This document shows, piece by piece, positions 6,996 to 10,518 of a stretch of DNA of 10,518 nucleotides. The notes below the pieces were generated by a model. The model worked only from the letters and a program-made list of their open reading frames with translations. It ran no database searches and had not been told where the DNA came from. Within the stretch, counting starts at the first letter, position 1, and each line of letters opens with the position of its first letter. The translations under genes were made by a program, and so were the position numbers. The stretch is from Hamiltosporidium magnivora (Eukaryota; Microsporidia; Dubosqiidae): contig PITI01000586.1 in NCBI GenBank assembly GCA_004325065.1, positions 1 to 10,518 on the forward strand, read 5' to 3'.

Positions 6996-7414
6996 TTAGC
7001 AAAATAATTATTTCACCTGTCTGCAATAGGTAAATTTTTTTGCTGTTTCTGTTATAAACCAATCAAAGTAGTTGTATTTTAATGATTTTCGCATTATAAT
7101 CACAATTTCGACTCAAAGAATATTCTAAAAAATATATTTCGCGCAGCTAATCGAAAAATATATTTACTTCTTTATTATTGAGAATAATTCTTTAAAATAT
7201 TCAAATATGATATTTACTTTTAATTTCATTTTGTTGACATATCACAATGCTTTTAAAGATGTATTATTTATATATTTGTTACCAATTGATGCTTTTTGAA
7301 ATTGAAAATAAAAAAATAAATCTCCAAGATTTTTTTATCTTAGTATAGATATTTGTAAGATTTTTTCGGCTTTTATAATATATTTTTTTACCTGATAAGC
7401 ATACCAAAAGTTAG
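6996..7414. other. AT-rich spacer, no gene seen
   Basis: All frames are broken frequently. Nothing beyond A and T runs was noticed. Confidence 0.45.
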
Positions 7415-7519
7415 ATGCAAAAAAAACAGAAAATTAAGACTGAGGTAGAAAAGAAAACTCTCGGGTTTTCTAAAGTAAAATACTTACTTTCATCTGTTCA
7501 AAAATTTTTAATTAAATGA
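7415..7519 (+). CDS. Possible 34-residue basic small ORF, unknown
   Basis: ATG 7415 to TGA 7517-7519 encodes a Lys-rich peptide starting MQKKQKIKTEVEKKTLGF and ending LLSSVQKFLIK. It could form an amphipathic helix. The Lys content is what A-rich DNA gives by chance, and there is no start element or AATAAA at its end, so the support is weak. It lies alone in a long gene-free stretch. Confidence 0.15.
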   Translation: MQKKQKIKTEVEKKTLGFSKVKYLLSSVQKFLIK

Positions 7520-8457
7520 GAATGGAAATGAATAATAGAGATGAATGATACAAAGACAGATTTTATATACATTGTTACAACAAATTCTTGCTATAATTTT
7601 TCAAAAAAGAAATAGAAAATACAAAAAACATTATTATTGGTATTTCTTTCTATAATATTTTCAATATTTATAATCAAAAAGTAACAAACAAAGTTTTACA
7701 TATATTATTGTTGTTTTTAATGCCATATTTTTAGTATGTAGATTTAGAAATAAATGTTCATAATAATATTTTAATTTATTTAGATTATGACTTATTTATT
7801 TTGCTAATTTACTGTTAAAGCATTTTTAATAATTCTTCTTGAATTTGGTTTAAATTTTGTATTTGAAATTTATTTTCTAGAATTCGAAAATAATAGTTGG
7901 TTTCGAGAAAAAGATAATTTTCATCTGGGTTTTTGTAAAAATTCTATTCATTTTACTAAATGTATAAATTTGTTTATTGTTAATTCAAATATCCAAGCTT
8001 CGAATAAAAATTGTATCTTGTATAATTATATCCTTTTTAAGACATATTTTAGGATTAAATATGAAAAATGATATTACAATATTTAAAATATATTTAGGTT
8101 AGAGATATGTAATAATAAATCAAGCCAAAAATTTGTAATTATAACTGAAATTTATGTAAATTGTATTTTACAGTAAAAAAACAAGTATATTTGCGAGAAT
8201 ATAAAAAAAATTCCTCATGAATAGATTTTATAAAAGCTTTTATTCCGTGTAAATTAAAGATTTTGACAAAAATTTTCTAGACTCAGAGCAATTTCATTTA
8301 TTTATTTATTATTTTATTCTTTAGAACAAAGGAGGGTAAACAATCTATTATTTTGATTTCCTTGGAATATTTGTTAAATTATTTACACTTGTATAGATAA
8401 ATGAAAAATTTTTGAATATTTTTTTAAATCTATTTTTTTCCAAAATACCTTTAATTC
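7520..8457. other. Very AT-rich upstream spacer, no gene seen
   Basis: More than 900 bp without a plausible ORF on either strand, made largely of A and T runs. Its right end is the upstream region of the 131-residue gene: a T tract (about 8417-8440) followed by ccaaaatacctttaattc before the ATG. No CCC element is present there. Confidence 0.5.
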
Positions 8458-8853
8458 ATGTATACAGAAATCGAACCTCCGAAAATAAAAAGGAGAAAAC
8501 TTTCAGTTACAGAGAATAATATCAACTTTCAAAGATCACGAAGCAACAGTTTAGGAACAAATGAAAATTATATATTTGATAGAAACAAAGTAGAAGAACC
8601 TTTAGTGATTAAATTTGGTACAAAGAAATTACTAAGTGGGAAAGGTGAATATTTCCTTCTATTGGTAAAACATGTTTTGAAACTAAATAGATCAATTGAT
8701 CTATCTAAATATAAAAGGTTTTCTAGGTGTTTGTTACATGTTAAAGCCGTGAATCCACCAAAGAATGAACATTGGAATGATTTTATAGCATTTCTTGTAA
8801 AAGAAGAAATTATAGAAAGAATTTCATCAGGAAAATTCAGAATAATTAAGTAA
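8458..8853 (+). CDS. Small, probably nuclear protein, 131 residues, unknown function
   Basis: ATG 8458 to TAA 8851-8853. The DNA is richer in varied codons than its flanks. Residues 1-45 look disordered and carry a strong nuclear-localisation-type sequence (PPKIKRRKLS, residues 7-16) and a Ser/Arg patch (RSRSNS, 26-31). Residues about 47-131 look folded: EPLVIKFGTKKLL, a helix at about 62-76 (GEYFLLLVKHVLKL), a second region at about 81-97 with Cys91, then HWNDFIAFLVKEEIIERI (105-122) and a terminal strand KFRIIK. A helix followed by a short terminal strand is compatible with a small winged-helix-like DNA-binding domain, but this is inference; I do not recognise the family. The stop codon forms part of AATAAA, as in many microsporidian genes. 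No CCC element precedes the ATG. Confidence 0.75.
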   Translation: MYTEIEPPKIKRRKLSVTENNINFQRSRSNSLGTNENYIFDRNKVEEPLVIKFGTKKLLSGKGEYFLLLVKHVLKLNRSIDLSKYKRFSRCLLHVKAVNPPKNEHWNDFIAFLVKEEIIERISSGKFRIIK

Positions 8854-8857
8854 TAAA
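8852..8857 (+). terminator. AATAAA polyadenylation signal overlapping the TAA stop
   Basis: The sequence aagTAATAAAttt puts AATAAA one base after the start of the stop codon (TAA 8851-8853), so translation stop and polyadenylation signal overlap. This supports the gene being expressed as read. Confidence 0.55.
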
Positions 8858-9099
8858 TTTTGTTTATTTTTTTTATATTCTATAATATTTTGATAGAAAA
8901 TATAAGAATGCTTTTACTATTTTTTTTAAAAAAAGTTGTGACAAAAGCTATTAATAATATGTTTTTGTACTAAGTATCTTGATTATTATCACAAAAATAT
9001 AGAAATATTTAGAATAAATATGTTTGATATTGTAAAGTAATTTGTTGAATGTGAAGTTAACCACATTATGAAGCATTCGTTTTGAGATGAGTATGTTAA
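8858..9099. other. AT-rich spacer, no gene seen
   Basis: T and A runs dominate to about 9040; after that base composition shifts toward the decayed island that follows. No ORF is supported. Confidence 0.4.
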
Positions 9100-9588
9100 A
9101 CTCGTGTAGAAGTCATTGCTGGTATTTTTGCTGGAATGATAACCGAACTAAATTTTCGATTGTTAAAAAAGAATTTATTTGATGTGGAAAGAAAGTCTAC
9201 AAATTTGTCTCTGGTTTTTATGCAACTAAATGAAAAACCTTGGTTGAATCTGTATGTGATCGCATTTAAATGGATGACAAACTGGTTTTTCTTACTTAGA
9301 TTTAAAGACTTAGCGTTTAAAGGATTGAAAAAATGTAAAGTTTAAAAGGCTGACATTGTAAGAACGAGTTATGTTGATGTTATAATATTGCAACGTCCAG
9401 ATGAAACCATAAAAGTCACTGATATACCTTAGGTAGAAATTTATGAACTTCTCAATGAGTAGAGTAAGTCAGAATATTATTGATCTTGGAAGACCCAGAG
9501 CGTGTCCGTCCACCGATTTCATTTTAGCGAACATACAACAACGAACCTTGTTAACTGTCTCGCGAATTAAATGAATTTCACATCTCTT
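9100..9588. pseudogene. Decayed coding island, both strands partly open
   Basis: On the minus strand 9588-9472 (39 codons) and 9468-9313 (52 codons) are in one frame with a single TGA (9471-9469) between. They read CEIHLIRETVNKVRCCMFAK, MKSVDGHALGLPRSIIF, then LTLLIEKFINFYLRYISDFY. The same frame continues with more stops to about 9160 (EKPVCHPFKCDHIQIQPRFF). On the plus strand ATG 9136 to TAA 9343-9345 encodes 69 residues, and the frame goes on through four stops to 9567 with a natural-looking stretch (KADIVRTSYVDVIILQRPDE). At this base composition far more stops would be expected on either strand, so former coding sequence is likely; the minus reading between 9313 and 9588 is the cleaner. 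No family is recognised. Confidence 0.3.
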
Positions 9589-9591
9589 TTA

Positions 9592-9942
9592 TTAGCAAAG
9601 ATTTAGACTGAAATTATCGTAGGGTAGAATTATAGAGCATCAGAGGAGATGTTAGCTAAATGCCATCTAGAATCGCGATATAGTAAGGAAAAAAACGTAC
9701 CTCTATTTACTTTTATAAAAAAATATGGTTTAAATATAAACTAATATGTTTAACAAAAATATATTTAAAGTGTAAAAATATTTTAAAACTTTTTATTCAG
9801 ACATAAAATAGAAATACATAAAGGCCTAGCACCAATTAATATGGCTAAACCGCAATTCATAGTTTTAAATTTTAATAATTGAATCCATACTATTGAATCT
9901 TAAGACAGCCTAGTCAAGAGATCGTAATTAACTTCACAAGAG
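9592..9942. other. Spacer between two decayed islands, no gene seen
   Basis: Mixed AT-rich sequence with short frames only. A small near-palindrome (gtttaaatataaac, about 9728-9741) is present but not notable in this composition. Confidence 0.35.
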
Positions 9943-10470
9943 CTAACATAAACATCGTTTTTTACATGTTTTTTCCTTCAATAAAAAAGGTTGTATGAAG
10001 CTTATATTATATCCAGCTAAAATATAATGCCCACGGATACTTAGAGAAAACGGCCGAGATATAATTTATTTATGGAGCATTTTATCAACCGTAGGTAAAG
10101 AATATTTCTATAAACAAAGCTGGTTGCTTTCCTTGTAGTCTCGCGTTATGCTTATAAGCTTTAAAATAGCATTAATCATGTATGAACTTCCTCGAATACA
10201 TAACGAAGAAACGTAGTCACAAAATAAGTTTGTTTGACTAATGTATAAATTATATTTAAAAAACCAATGCTGAAATTCAAAAGAATGTCTTCTTTTATTA
10301 TTCTATGCAATTACGACAGGAATATTTTATACTTCAAAAAATCAATAAATGAACCCAAAGCATGCAAATAAATGTCCTGCCTTGTATTTATATATTGTAA
10401 AAAAATGCAAAATGGTTTTAGAATCTGATCTTAGAGGTTCTCTTATATGTAAAAGGCAGTATTTAAACAT
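9943..10470 (-). pseudogene. Probable pseudogene, about 175 codons with five internal stops
   Basis: A single minus-strand frame starts at ATG 10470-10468 and runs 42 codons to TGA 10344-10342 (REPLRSDSKTILHFFTIYKY in its middle). It then passes two close stops (to TAG 10305-10303), opens for 64 codons at 10302-10111 (FCDYVSSLCIRGSSYMINAI, LKLISITRDYKESNQLCL), and after TAG 10110-10108 and TAA 10068-10066 opens again for 40 codons at 10065-9946 (SRPFSLSIRGHYILAGYNIS). That is five internal stops, where chance at this base composition would give roughly two to three times as many, and the three long parts have natural composition. No domain is recognised. A dead gene or transposon piece is the likely identity. 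Confidence 0.32.
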
Positions 10471-10518
10471 CTATTGAATCTCAAATTATAAAGATAAAAA
10501 AATATCTAAAGTTTAAAC

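Noticed and set aside
9136..9345. Plus-strand ATG ORF of 69 codons as an intact gene
   Set aside because: It has no start element or polyadenylation signal, overlaps a more open minus-strand frame, and its frame continues past the stop as further protein-like but broken sequence, so a relic is more likely than a small gene.
10028..10057. Minus-strand peptide AVFSKYPWAL resembling the integrase-core motif around its first Asp
   Set aside because: The catalytic Asp position would be Ala, the frame is full of stops, and another minus-strand frame over the same bases is more open. Likely coincidence.

Overview
The window looks like a gene-sparse stretch of a very AT-rich, small-protein eukaryotic genome, most probably a microsporidian with an expanded, TE-littered genome (the Edhazardia / Hamiltosporidium / Anncaliia type is an inference from style only). 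The reasons are an intron-less 800-residue secreted leucine-rich-repeat protein rich in Ile, Lys, Asn and Phe; CCC and AAATTT elements directly in front of start codons; AATAAA polyadenylation signals overlapping stop codons; and no bacterial-type ribosome binding sites or operons. No tRNA, rRNA or CRISPR array was seen.

Layout. At the left edge (1-207, minus) the 5' end of a hydrophilic protein gene runs out of the window. From about 340 to 1120 there is a possible 50-residue gene followed by a GC-richer island (about 505-840) that reads like worn-out coding sequence on both strands, and an open frame without ATG. From 1121 to 2224 the DNA is mostly AT-rich, with a 34-codon ORF (1562) and an ATG-less 61-codon frame (1730-1912) that looks like the start of a FLYWCH/MULE-type zinc-finger protein. 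The main gene, a secreted LRR protein, occupies 2225-4627 on the minus strand. Only 118 bp away, diverging from it, is a candidate 77-residue two-helix membrane protein (4746-4979) that carries the full set of compact microsporidian signals: CCCC touching the ATG and the stop codon lying inside AATAAA.

Right of this, 4980-8457 has no convincing gene. It contains a strand-biased series of GGG runs spaced about 23-30 bp (5132-5296), a decayed coding island (5231-5566), an imperfect 38-bp tandem duplication (6916-6995), and a 34-codon ORF (7415). At 8458-8853 there is a clear small nuclear-type protein (131 residues, basic localisation signal, folded C-terminal half) whose TAA stop is part of AATAAA. 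The right end (9160-10470) holds two more islands that look like pseudogene remains.

No operon or pathway links these genes. The two neighbours most likely to be related are the divergent pair, secreted LRR protein and small membrane protein, which share a 118-bp upstream region. The rest is an intergenic graveyard where several frames are open beyond what this base composition should allow, but where strand and family cannot be settled by eye.
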